DNA of 37,385 nucleotides from Alphaproteobacteria bacterium (GTDB lineage: Bacteria; Pseudomonadota; Alphaproteobacteria; Sphingomonadales; Sphingomonadaceae): NCBI GenBank assembly GCA_030430365.1, contig JAUIFP010000026.1, forward strand, positions 1 to 37,385, written 5' to 3'. Numbering within the stretch: position 1 is the stretch's first letter; every line of letters starts with the position of its first letter. The notes under the pieces are model-generated. The model was not told the DNA's origin and ran no database searches. It saw nothing but the letters and a program-made list of their open reading frames with translations. Below are positions 24,007 through 31,362 of the stretch, one piece after another. A program made the translations under genes and the position numbers.

Positions 24007-25059
24007 ATGAATGCACTGCGGCGCCTGGGCTGGATGCCGGCCGCGCTGGCCGGCCTGTCATTGGCCATGGCAGGTTGCAGCACGAGCCATGCAGCGGAAG
24101 ATTCAGGCCATATCGTGCTGGAGAGGCAAGGCGCCTTCGCCACGGGCGGGACGGTCATGGGCGATCCGGACAGATCCTCCCTTAGCTGCGATCACGGTTA
24201 TGTCGAATATCAGATCCCGGTGGATGCCCGAAAGACGGCGCTGTTCATGTGGCACAGCTCCAGCGCTGCCGTTTGGCAGACCCGCTGGGATGGGGGCGAA
24301 GGCTACCGCGACATCATGCTGAAGCGCGGCTATCCCGTATATCTGTGGGACGGCCCCCGCGTCGGCCGGGCGAATTGGGGCTGCGAGCCCAATCAATACG
24401 AACCGGGTGAAGGTCGGGACCAGGGGAATTTCCTGTCCTGGCGTTTCGGAGAGAGCTGGAAAAATTGGTATCCTGGGATCCAGTTCCCCACCGAAGACGA
24501 ACGCGCCTTGGATCAGGCGATGCGCTCGCGCTATCTTGAATTCGATACGGTAGAGAATGTCCGCCTGCAGGCGCATGCCGGGGCGGAGGCGGCCGACGAA
24601 ATCGGCCCGGTGGTTATGCTCACCAATTCCGCGGGTGGGCTGCGCGCCATGCTGGCCGCGACCCAGAGCGACAATATCAAGGCCATCGTCGCCTATGAAA
24701 GCGCCGGATTTCCCTTCCCGGAAGGCCTCGATCCCGATGCCGGCGGCTGGGACGGGCCGGAAACCGCCTTCGGCCCGATTTTCGTTTCCGACGAAGAGTT
24801 CGCGCGGCTGACGCGCATTCCGCTGCAATTCGTCTGGGGCGACAATATCGACAGCTCACCGGGCTGGATCGCGACCTATGAGCAATGCGCGGCCTTCGTC
24901 GAGCTGATCAATGCGCGCGGCGGTCAGGCGGAAATCCTGATGCTTCCCGATGCCGGCCTGAAGGGCAACACGCATATCCCCTTCATGGACATGAACAATG
25001 GCGCCGTGGCGGACCTGCTGTCCAGCTTCCTGGACGAGCATGGGCTCGACGCCCGCTGA
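24007..25059 (+). CDS. Lipoprotein alpha/beta hydrolase
   Basis: The 350-residue protein has a lipoprotein signal with lipobox MAGC (Cys24), so it is anchored in the envelope. The body is an alpha/beta-hydrolase-like fold: an early strand LFMWHSSSAAVW, LKRGYPVYLWDGPRVGR, the nucleophile elbow TNSAGG (Ser208), a strand IKAIVAYESAGFPFPEG, LQFVWGDNID and the late His323 in KGNTHIPFMDMNN. It resembles esterase-type hydrolases of unknown substrate found in proteobacteria. A GGGAGAG site 6 nt before ATG 24007 fixes the start. It is convergent with the transporter gene, and their stops are 12 bp apart. A substrate cannot be named. Confidence 0.78.
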   Translation: MNALRRLGWMPAALAGLSLAMAGCSTSHAAEDSGHIVLERQGAFATGGTVMGDPDRSSLSCDHGYVEYQIPVDARKTALFMWHSSSAAVWQTRWDGGEGYRDIMLKRGYPVYLWDGPRVGRANWGCEPNQYEPGEGRDQGNFLSWRFGESWKNWYPGIQFPTEDERALDQAMRSRYLEFDTVENVRLQAHAGAEAADEIGPVVMLTNSAGGLRAMLAATQSDNIKAIVAYESAGFPFPEGLDPDAGGWDGPETAFGPIFVSDEEFARLTRIPLQFVWGDNIDSSPGWIATYEQCAAFVELINARGGQAEILMLPDAGLKGNTHIPFMDMNNGAVADLLSSFLDEHGLDAR

Positions 25060-25071
25060 GAAGCGCAGCTT

Positions 25072-26481
25072 TCAGACCAGCACGGACATCAGCCAGACAA
25101 GGCCCACAATCAGCGGGATGCCTGCAATATCCAGCGTGATCCCCGCGCCGATCATGCGCGGCAGGTGAATGCGCCCTGTTGACCAGGCAATGGCATTCGG
25201 CCCGGTTCCCGCCGGAAGCATGAAGCCCCAGCTGGCGGCGAGCGCGGCCGGCATGGCGAGCAGTACCGGGTCCGCGCCCAGCGCCACGACCAGGCTGGCC
25301 ACCACGGGAATGATCCCGCTGGCGGTGGCGACATTGCTGGCGAACTCCGTGATCACGATCACCATGGCCACGATCGCCAAAGCGACGATGGGTAGTGGCA
25401 CGGCGGCCAGCGGCAGGAGCGAGTTGCCCAGCCAGTCCGCCAGCCCCGATGCGCCCATGGCGGAGGCTAGCGCCAATCCGCCGCCGAACATCATGATCAC
25501 GCCCCAGGGCGCCCGGTCCGCTTCCGACCAGACGAGCATCGGGCGGCCCGTCCCGTCGGGCAGCAGGAACAATGTCAGCCCGGCGATGATCGCGATCGTT
25601 CCGTCCGTGTAGGAATCGCCCGGCAGGATCGGCACCAGCAGAGGCCGCGTCATCCAGGCCAGGAAAGCGATTGCGACTACCGGCACCAGCCGCTTTTCGG
25701 CCGGGCTCCAATTCTCGGCGCAGGCAATCGCCCCGCGCGCGGCATCGATGTCCAGCTTGTGGCTTGCGATCTTGTGCGCCTTACCGACGATCAGGGCCGC
25801 CAGCGGAACGCCGCAGATCACGATCGGCAGGCCGTACATGCTCCATTGGGCGAAGCTGATTTCCACTCCGATCGTGTTTTTCAGCAGGCCCACGGCAATC
25901 GCGTTGGTCGGGGAGCCGACGATCGTGCCCAGCCCGCCCACCGAAGAGGCGAAGGCGATGCCCATGGGCAGCGCGCCCGCCATCCCGTCCCGGTCACCTT
26001 CTTTCAGGCCCGCTCCGGCCAGTACGGCCAGCGCCATCGGCATCATGATCAGGCTGGTGGAGGTGTTGGAAATCGCCATCGAAAGGATCGCGGCGGAAAT
26101 CATGAAAGCCAGCAGCAGGCGCATCGATCCGCCGCCCTTGCCCAGATGATTGAGGATGCCCAGGGCCAGCCGCCGGTGCAGCCCCGTGCGTTCGATGGCC
26201 AGGGCCAGAAAGGCGCCGCCCAGGATCAGGAACAGGGTGGGGGAGAAATAGGCCGCGGCCGTATCGCCCGCGGGCATCACCCCGGCAAAGGGAAGGATGA
26301 CGAAAGGCAGCAGGGCAGTGGCCGTCAGCGGGATCGCCTCTGTCATCCACCATGCGGCCATCAGGATCACGAGGCCCGCGACCAGCCAGGCATCGGCCGG
26401 CATCGTCGCCGGCGGGGGCAGGAACACGGTGGCAAGGAACCCTGCCAGTCCGACGACAAGGCCAACATGCTTGGCGGTCAT
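25072..26481 (-). CDS. DASS/SLC13 family sodium-coupled anion transporter
   Basis: This 469-residue inner-membrane protein has about 11-12 hydrophobic helices and belongs to the divalent anion:sodium symporter family. Members import dicarboxylates such as succinate, citrate or sulfate. The two family signature SNT-type motifs are seen: AISNTSTSLIMMP (138-150) and FASNVATASGIIPV in the second half. An N-terminal AWWMTEAIPLTATALLP and GGAFLALAIERTGLHRRLA are also typical. AGGGG precedes ATG 26481. The gene stands alone with the lipoprotein hydrolase convergent to it. Substrate cannot be read from sequence; a C4-dicarboxylate is the most likely. Confidence 0.88.
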   Translation of the reverse strand: MTAKHVGLVVGLAGFLATVFLPPPATMPADAWLVAGLVILMAAWWMTEAIPLTATALLPFVILPFAGVMPAGDTAAAYFSPTLFLILGGAFLALAIERTGLHRRLALGILNHLGKGGGSMRLLLAFMISAAILSMAISNTSTSLIMMPMALAVLAGAGLKEGDRDGMAGALPMGIAFASSVGGLGTIVGSPTNAIAVGLLKNTIGVEISFAQWSMYGLPIVICGVPLAALIVGKAHKIASHKLDIDAARGAIACAENWSPAEKRLVPVVAIAFLAWMTRPLLVPILPGDSYTDGTIAIIAGLTLFLLPDGTGRPMLVWSEADRAPWGVIMMFGGGLALASAMGASGLADWLGNSLLPLAAVPLPIVALAIVAMVIVITEFASNVATASGIIPVVASLVVALGADPVLLAMPAALAASWGFMLPAGTGPNAIAWSTGRIHLPRMIGAGITLDIAGIPLIVGLVWLMSVLV

Positions 26482-26587
26482 ATATTTGCCCCTCCCTTGC
26501 GGGGAAGCCTAGCAGTCGCGATAGATCACGCAACGCATTTGCAGCGTGGCTCCTAGGGTCGTAATTGGGACATTCGATGGGCGGCCA

Positions 26588-26986
26588 TTAAGCGTTCGGC
26601 AGGTATGCGAACTTCGTTTCGCTGAGGACGATCGCCGGCACGGGAATGAAGGGTACCAGCGGTTCGAGCCGGTAGTCGATGGAGACGCGGCCAAACTCCG
26701 CTCCGTTGAGCGTGCCGCGCTCGAATGTCAGCGAGTCAATCCGCTCCAGGTTAAGTCCCGCCAGACCTGCTCTGGTTTTGTCCAGGACCTCGGTCTCGCT
26801 TGCGCCGGGATAGACTTTCGCATGGCGAATGCCTTCGCCCAGGCCGTGGCGCAGTGCGCCCGATGCATGCATCGCGGTGGCGAACTGCAGGGTGCCCAGC
26901 ATGATCGTGATCAGGATCGGCATGGCGAAAGCGAATTCGACTGCCGCTGCGCCGCGGCAATCGGCCAGAAGTCTGCGAATGGTCAT
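26588..26986 (-). CDS. TadE-like pseudopilin (second copy)
   Basis: The 132-residue protein has the TadE signature. A short basic N-terminus is followed by CRGAAAVEFAFAMPILITIMLGTLQFATAMHAS, where a conserved Glu follows Gly-Ala and a membrane helix continues. The rest is a small extracytoplasmic domain with SLTFERGTLNGAEFGRVSIDYRLEPLVPFIP. TadE/TadF pseudopilins are processed by the prepilin peptidase and help assemble Flp/Tad pili. Its start overlaps the stop of the preceding tadE-like gene (ATGA at 26983-26986). The remaining tad genes are not in the window. Confidence 0.82.
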   Translation of the reverse strand: MTIRRLLADCRGAAAVEFAFAMPILITIMLGTLQFATAMHASGALRHGLGEGIRHAKVYPGASETEVLDKTRAGLAGLNLERIDSLTFERGTLNGAEFGRVSIDYRLEPLVPFIPVPAIVLSETKFAYLPNA

Positions 26987-27471
26987 TGGAACCTCACCAG
27001 GCTGTCGCCCACAACAGTGACCTGCTCGGGGAAGATCTGCGAGCCGAAGAGGCTCGCGAAACCCGCCCAGTCGAAATAGGTGTCGACGTTGCGGGTGATG
27101 GAAATGTTGACGAAGCGGGCAGAGGTTTGTCCGGCGGCGCATGGTGTGTCGAAATCCGATTGCCGAACGTCGTCGCATTCCAGGTAGATTTCAGCCGTCA
27201 CATTGTTGGCGGAGACGCCGGCTGCCGATGCCGCTTCGTTGCGCAGATAGGCCGCGTTGTTGTCGGCTGGCCTCAGGGCCAGGGCAAAGTCGGTGGTGCG
27301 CTGCGCGGCCTGTTCGACGTCGATCGTCGCAGCGACGAAGCGCGATGCATCGATCATGCCCACCAGCAGCAAGAGCAGCACGGGGAGGGCAAGCCCGAGT
27401 TCGATGACCGCTGCGCCCCGGCAGTCCTTCATCACAAGAAGCATGGGATTGGTCGGTGCCTCGATACGCAT
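26983..27471 (-). CDS. TadE-like pseudopilin (first copy)
   Basis: The 162-residue protein has the same layout: MKDCRGAAVIELGLALPVLLLLLVGMIDASRFVAATIDVEQAAQR, with the conserved Gly-Ala-X-X-Glu and a hydrophobic helix (about 19-41). An extracytoplasmic part follows with two or three cysteines (ECDDVRQ, PCAAGQ) and FVNISITRNVDTYFDWAG. The ATG at 27471 is 6 bp after the stop of the upstream tadG-like gene, and the ribosome-binding site (GGTGGAG) lies inside that gene's end. The alternative initiators MLLVMKDCRG would shorten the N-terminus and cannot be ruled out. Confidence 0.82.
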   Translation of the reverse strand: MRIEAPTNPMLLVMKDCRGAAVIELGLALPVLLLLLVGMIDASRFVAATIDVEQAAQRTTDFALALRPADNNAAYLRNEAASAAGVSANNVTAEIYLECDDVRQSDFDTPCAAGQTSARFVNISITRNVDTYFDWAGFASLFGSQIFPEQVTVVGDSLVRFQ

Positions 27472-27477
27472 CGCCGT

Positions 27478-28737
27478 TTACTCCACCAGGCGCACGAAGC
27501 GTGCGCTCAGATCGAGATCGTCGTAATCGGAAGGGCAATTATTCTCGAGCGAGGCATCGCCCCTGAAAGATACGCGCTGGGCAACCAGCAGCAGGCATTC
27601 TGAATGCTGCCCGGAACTGCCGGTAAAGCGTACCTCGCCATTCGGAAAATAGACCACGCCTTCCAGGTCCAGATAGGAATCGCCGGCCAGGACGCTCTCC
27701 TTGTCCGATCCCATCGGATCCTGAAAAAACAAAACGTTTTTCCAGGTCGGGTTTTCGGCAGCGGTGGGTGCGCGCAAATCGACATCGGCCCCACCTGCAA
27801 AACGGATATCCGCCACAGTCGATGGGGAATTCCCGGTCAGGATAATCGTAACGCCTTCGCCCGTTACCGTGGCTTGGCTTTCAACCTTAAAGGATCCGCG
27901 ATCCATGATGTAGACGCCGGGCTGAAATGTAACGTCACCCTTGAGAGTCATGCCGTTGCAGTATCGGCCTGGGGTCAGCGTGACAGTCTCGGAAGGCTTA
28001 ACCGAAAGATTGTTCTCGGTGCAGCCGCTGGGCAACGAAGGAACCTGATAGTTCTGGGATGCCAGCGGATCGCCGATTGGTAGACCGTAAGGCTTCAGGG
28101 CGGTGCCTTCGGGAACGTTGGAGTTCGAAGCGTCGATGCCGCCGACCGCGTGAAGATAGGGTGCCTCGAGGTAGGCTCCGCCATCGAAGTCGATGGCATA
28201 TTGGCCCGCCGAGTCCGCGGCGACGCCGCATCCAAGCTGAATATCGGCACTGCCTGCGATATTTACGCCGACGCCGTCATTGGCAAGCGCGATAACACAA
28301 TATTCTCCGTCGTCGAGAACGGTGGCAACGGCGCGCGATCGGATGACCGGTGCGGTATCCAGAAACAGGCTTGAAAAAGGGAGGGTCCGCGAAGTGGTGG
28401 CGATGACCTCCACCGCGTTGCCGTCAGCTGTGTAAGCGCCGGTCGTCGGCGGGTTGGTAATGCTCTCTACATTGACGGAGAGCGCCTCGTTGGCATTGCG
28501 ATCCAGCTCGCGCCCGGCGGAACTGCTGTAGGATGCGCCCTGTGCCAGGGTCAGTGCCCCTGCGGTCGCCCCGGAATCGACAGCCTGCTGCAGCTGCCTG
28601 TTCCACAAATACCACTGGACCGTGTCGACCCCGATGCCGGCACCGCCCACCATTGCAAACAGTCCCGCCGCAGAGACGGCGATGACGTTCCCTTGCAGAT
28701 CGGAGAATAGCCGACGTCCGAACCTGGCAAATCTCAT
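27478..28737 (-). CDS. TadG-like protein with Tad N-terminal segment
   Basis: The 419-residue protein has an N-terminal Tad-type segment (RRLFSDLQGNVIAVSAAGLFAMVGGAGIGVDTVQWYLWNRQLQQAVDSGATAGA) with one membrane helix. A large extracytoplasmic domain follows. Its second half holds repeated beta-strand patterns around PGRYCNGMTLKGDVTFQPGVYIMDRGSFKVE and LEGVVYFPNGEVRFTGSS, suggesting a beta-helix-like fold, with cysteines in CVIALA, LGCGVA, SGCTE, RYCNG, ECLLL and NNCPS. TadG proteins are linked to Flp pilus assembly in the envelope. It leads a three-gene minus-strand operon with the two TadE-like genes. AAGGG precedes the ATG at rather long spacing. Confidence 0.8.
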   Translation of the reverse strand: MRFARFGRRLFSDLQGNVIAVSAAGLFAMVGGAGIGVDTVQWYLWNRQLQQAVDSGATAGALTLAQGASYSSSAGRELDRNANEALSVNVESITNPPTTGAYTADGNAVEVIATTSRTLPFSSLFLDTAPVIRSRAVATVLDDGEYCVIALANDGVGVNIAGSADIQLGCGVAADSAGQYAIDFDGGAYLEAPYLHAVGGIDASNSNVPEGTALKPYGLPIGDPLASQNYQVPSLPSGCTENNLSVKPSETVTLTPGRYCNGMTLKGDVTFQPGVYIMDRGSFKVESQATVTGEGVTIILTGNSPSTVADIRFAGGADVDLRAPTAAENPTWKNVLFFQDPMGSDKESVLAGDSYLDLEGVVYFPNGEVRFTGSSGQHSECLLLVAQRVSFRGDASLENNCPSDYDDLDLSARFVRLVE

Positions 28738-28990
28738 TTGAAGCTGACCCTTCGTGTCGCGATCAGCCGATGAAGGACCGCGAACCTGAAATTGATTTCA
28801 GCTTCAACCTTAAGCCAGATTCAGGTTAATTTTTCTTAAGCAAGTTCGAAAACACCTTTGTTGCAGGCTTTTTCATGAGCTTTGTGCATTTCGAATGTTT
28901 GTCGCGGCCTGATCGCTTCCACCGAAATACATCGGCAGCGCTACGCTCATACGGCGGCTTTCAGCAATGGATCGTATGAAGCGCCCAAAA
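28738..28990. promoter_or_regulatory. Gap upstream of the tadG-like gene with TTAA boxes
   Basis: This AT-richer gap has no convincing ORF. On the plus strand it holds TTAA at 28810-28813, then TTAA-N6-TTAA at 28826-28839. CtrA, which controls pilus genes in several alphaproteobacteria, recognises TTAA-N7-TTAA, so this is a near match with one base less. CTTCAACCTTAAGC and GATTTCAGCTTC nearby form partial dyads. A promoter for the Tad-like operon is likely here, but -35/-10 elements are not certain. Confidence 0.35.
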
Positions 28991-28994
28991 CAAG

Positions 28995-29022
28995 AAAGGC
29001 GCGCCTTGGCGGCACGCCTTTT
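28995..29022 (-). terminator. Rho-independent terminator of infC
   Basis: AAAGGCG (28995-29001) pairs with CGCCTTT (29015-29021) and GCC with GGC, with one C.A mismatch and a 5-nt loop. On the minus strand the stem is followed by TTTCTTGTTTT, a U-rich tail. It lies 27 bp after the infC stop. Confidence 0.75.
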
Positions 29023-29048
29023 CCTGTTATCGCGAATGTCGCAGGCGC

Positions 29049-29591
29049 TTATTTGGGCGCGAGCACCATCAGCATCTGGCGCCCTTCGAGGCGCGGATAG
29101 GCTTCGACCTTGGCGATCTCGGCCACGTCGTCCTGAACCCGCTTGAGCAGATTCATGCCGAGTTCCTGGTGGCTCATTTCACGGCCGCGGAAGCGCAGCG
29201 TGACTTTCACCTTGTCGCCTTCTTCGATGAACTTGTTCACATTGCGCATCTTCACGTCATAATCATGCGTGTCGATATTCGGACGCATCTTGATCTCTTT
29301 GATGTCCTGCGTCTTCTGCGTCTTGCGGGCGGCGTTCGCCTTCTTCTGCGCCTCGTACCGGTATTTGCCGACGTCGAGGAACTTGCAGACCGGCGGGTCC
29401 GCATTGGGTGATACTTCCACAAGATTCAGGCCGACATCGGCAGCCTGATCGATGGCCTCTTGCGTGTACATAACGCCGATATTCTCGCCGTTTTCGTCGA
29501 TGACGCGAACCTTGTCGACCTGAATGAACTGGTCGAAGCGCGGCCCGCTCTTAACGGGGGGCGTCATGGATCGCCTGGGTGGACGGGCTAT
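29049..29591 (-). CDS. infC: Translation initiation factor IF-3, probable ATA start
   Basis: IF-3 binds the 30S subunit and proofreads initiator tRNA and start codons. The two domains are present: N-domain ([56 protein letters not shown]) and C-domain ([41 protein letters not shown]). The first ATG is at 29567. A strong GAGGAG, however, ends 8 nt before an in-frame ATA at 29591-29589 and lies 33 nt from the ATG. Starting at ATA gives (M)[17 protein letters not shown], matching the ARRP-type N-termini of relatives, and a 180-residue protein. Rare starts in infC (AUU in E. coli) allow autoregulation by IF-3 itself. The ATA start is inferred. Confidence 0.9.
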   Translation of the reverse strand: MARPPRRSMTPPVKSGPRFDQFIQVDKVRVIDENGENIGVMYTQEAIDQAADVGLNLVEVSPNADPPVCKFLDVGKYRYEAQKKANAARKTQKTQDIKEIKMRPNIDTHDYDVKMRNVNKFIEEGDKVKVTLRFRGREMSHQELGMNLLKRVQDDVAEIAKVEAYPRLEGRQMLMVLAPK

Positions 29592-29639
29592 TGTGTGGTC
29601 TCCTCAAACATCTGTTATCGTCTTGTGTTCAAAGCGCGC

Positions 29640-29667
29640 GTCATAATGGGATTCGCGAGCCAGTAAA
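29640..29667 (-). promoter_or_regulatory. Candidate infC promoter
   Basis: On the minus strand TTTACT (-35) and TATGAC (-10) are separated by 16 bp. Transcription would start roughly 40 nt before the ATA start. It is a moderate match only. A GCTTG-G-CAAGC dyad lies further upstream at 29688-29698. Confidence 0.3.
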
Positions 29668-29712
29668 AGGGGTCTGTGCCCTCTATTGCTTGCCAAGCGG
29701 TTATCGCCCCAT

Positions 29713-30417
29713 TCAGGCGGCGGCGCGCCAGAGTGGAAATTGCACGAGTCTACCGCTCGCTGCCATCACTGCGTCGATCGCCTGGGCAGGCTGCATCGCC
29801 GCAAGGATAGCCGGATCGCTTGCGTCCATTCCGCCGGTCAAAGCGCCGAATGCGGGCAGGATCATGCGTCCTCCACCAGATATGGACGAACTCACGACTG
29901 CGCAAGGGCGGGAGATCGAACGCCCCCGTGCGCGCAGCTTGAACTTGGGATGGAAATGGCCCGAAAGTTCCGGGCGCGTTTCGCCGGGCATTGCCTGATG
30001 CCGCAGCATCAGCCCGCCAATCTCCAGCTCTTCGGCAATCGTACCGCCGATCGCGTCGCTATTTGCCGCGCTGAGGGCCGAATCGTGATTGCCGGTGATC
30101 CAGACCCAATCCACTGCCCGGGTGAGGGCATCCAGCATCCCCGCCGCATGGGGCTCCAGCCGCGAACTGCCTTCATCGTCATGGAAATTGTCGCCCAGCG
30201 TATAGACGCGCCGTGCGCCTGTATCGCGGATGGCATGCGCCAGCCGCTCCAGCGTTTCGCGGCTGTCATATGGCGGCAGCATCTGGCCGTGACGAGCGTA
30301 AAAGCTGGCCTTTTCAAGGTGAAGGTCCGCCACGAGCAGCGCCTGTTCGCGCGGCCAGTAAAGCGCGCGCGCCGGACTGAGCGCAAATTCTTCATCGGCG
30401 AACGAAAGGGGAACCAT
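29713..30417 (-). CDS. pdeM: Ligase-associated DNA damage response endonuclease PdeM
   Basis: The 234-residue metallophosphoesterase fits the PdeM family, which co-occurs with an ATP-dependent DNA ligase and an Lhr-type helicase in bacterial DNA repair. Motifs are the metal-binding DLHLEKASFYA (Asp and His near 31-33), LGDNFHD, ITGNHD and SGHFHPKFKLRARGR, plus the family-specific LYWPREQALLVADLHLEK start. Neither the ligase nor the helicase is in this window, so the gene is separated from its usual partners or they lie elsewhere. AAGGAAAG precedes the ATG. The 47-bp gap to hemF must contain both divergent promoters or parts of them. Confidence 0.85.
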   Translation of the reverse strand: MVPLSFADEEFALSPARALYWPREQALLVADLHLEKASFYARHGQMLPPYDSRETLERLAHAIRDTGARRVYTLGDNFHDDEGSSRLEPHAAGMLDALTRAVDWVWITGNHDSALSAANSDAIGGTIAEELEIGGLMLRHQAMPGETRPELSGHFHPKFKLRARGRSISRPCAVVSSSISGGGRMILPAFGALTGGMDASDPAILAAMQPAQAIDAVMAASGRLVQFPLWRAAA

Positions 30418-30424
30418 TCGCTTT

Positions 30425-30454
30425 CCTTGCCGCAGCGGGCAGGGGATGGCAAGG
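30425..30454. promoter_or_regulatory. Dyad in the divergent pdeM-hemF gap
   Basis: CCTTGCC-N16-GGCAAGG is a perfect 7-bp inverted repeat in the 47-bp gap. Its arms overlap the ribosome-binding sites of both genes (AAGG on each strand), which may be the whole explanation. Confidence 0.25.
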
Positions 30455-30464
30455 GGGTGAAACG

Positions 30465-31322
30465 ATGACCGACTGGAGCCCCCATACCGCCCGCGCGAAG
30501 GAATGGTTCGAAAGCCTGCGCGACAGCATCTGCGCCGAGTTCGAAGCGATCGAACGTGAGGCGGGGAGCGAGGCGGCCTTCGAATATATCGCCTGGGACA
30601 GGGACACCGATGACGGCTCCGAAGGCGGGGGCGGGGTGCGCGGCGTCATGAAGGGCGAAGTGTTCGAAAAGGTGGGCGTGAACGTCTCTACCGTTTCGGG
30701 CGAGTTTGCCCCAGGCTTTGCGCAGACGATCAATGGCGCGAGCGAAGAGAATCCGGGTTTCACCGCCACCGGCATCAGCCTGGTTGCCCATATGGCCAAC
30801 CCGCATGTGCCGGCAGTGCATATGAACACCCGCTTCCTCACCACCAGCAAGGCCTGGTTCGGCGGCGGGGCGGATCTCAATCCGCCGATCCCCTATGAAG
30901 AGGACACGCAGGAATTTCACGCCGCCTTCCGCGCGGCCTGCATGGGCCACAACCCCACCTGGTACGATCGCTTCAGCAAATGGGCGGACGATTATTTCTT
31001 CATCCCGCACCGTAATGTCGCGCGCGGAGTGGGCGGCATCTTCTACGACCATCTTGAATGTGAGGAGGATGGCGCGTGGGAACGCAACTTCGCCTTCACC
31101 AAGGATGTCGGCACGGCCTTTCTGGATGTGTTTCCCAAGATCGTGCGCCGCAGGATGGCATCTGAATTCACCGAAGCGGATAAGCGCGCCCAGCTGGAAT
31201 GGCGCGGGCGTTATGTGGAATTCAATCTCGTCTATGATCGCGGTACGCTGTTCGGGTTGAAGACCGGCGGCAATATCGATGCGATCCTGATGAGCCTGCC
31301 GCCCGAAGTACGCTGGAGCTGA
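30465..31322 (+). CDS. hemF: Oxygen-dependent coproporphyrinogen III oxidase
   Basis: HemF oxidatively decarboxylates coproporphyrinogen III to protoporphyrinogen IX with O2 in haem and chlorophyll synthesis. The 285-residue protein has the full family set: WDRDTDDGSEGGGGVRGVMKGEVFEKVGVN, FTATGISLVAHMANPHVPAVHMNTRF, WFGGGADLNPPIPYEEDT, FIPHRNVARGVGGIFYDHLE, RRGRYVEFNLVYDRGTLFGLKTGGN-like ending and SLPPEVRW. AAGGGGGTGAAACG precedes the ATG. It implies aerobic growth. The next gene on this strand begins 10-40 bp later but is functionally unrelated. Confidence 0.95.
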   Translation: MTDWSPHTARAKEWFESLRDSICAEFEAIEREAGSEAAFEYIAWDRDTDDGSEGGGGVRGVMKGEVFEKVGVNVSTVSGEFAPGFAQTINGASEENPGFTATGISLVAHMANPHVPAVHMNTRFLTTSKAWFGGGADLNPPIPYEEDTQEFHAAFRAACMGHNPTWYDRFSKWADDYFFIPHRNVARGVGGIFYDHLECEEDGAWERNFAFTKDVGTAFLDVFPKIVRRRMASEFTEADKRAQLEWRGRYVEFNLVYDRGTLFGLKTGGNIDAILMSLPPEVRWS

Positions 31323-31362
31323 CGCAAGGGGCATGCCTCTTCATGCATGGGAAAAGCCGCGC

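Noticed and set aside
29565-29567. ATG 29567 as the infC start
   Set aside because: It lacks a ribosome-binding site, while the ATA eight codons upstream has an excellent one; kept as the alternative.
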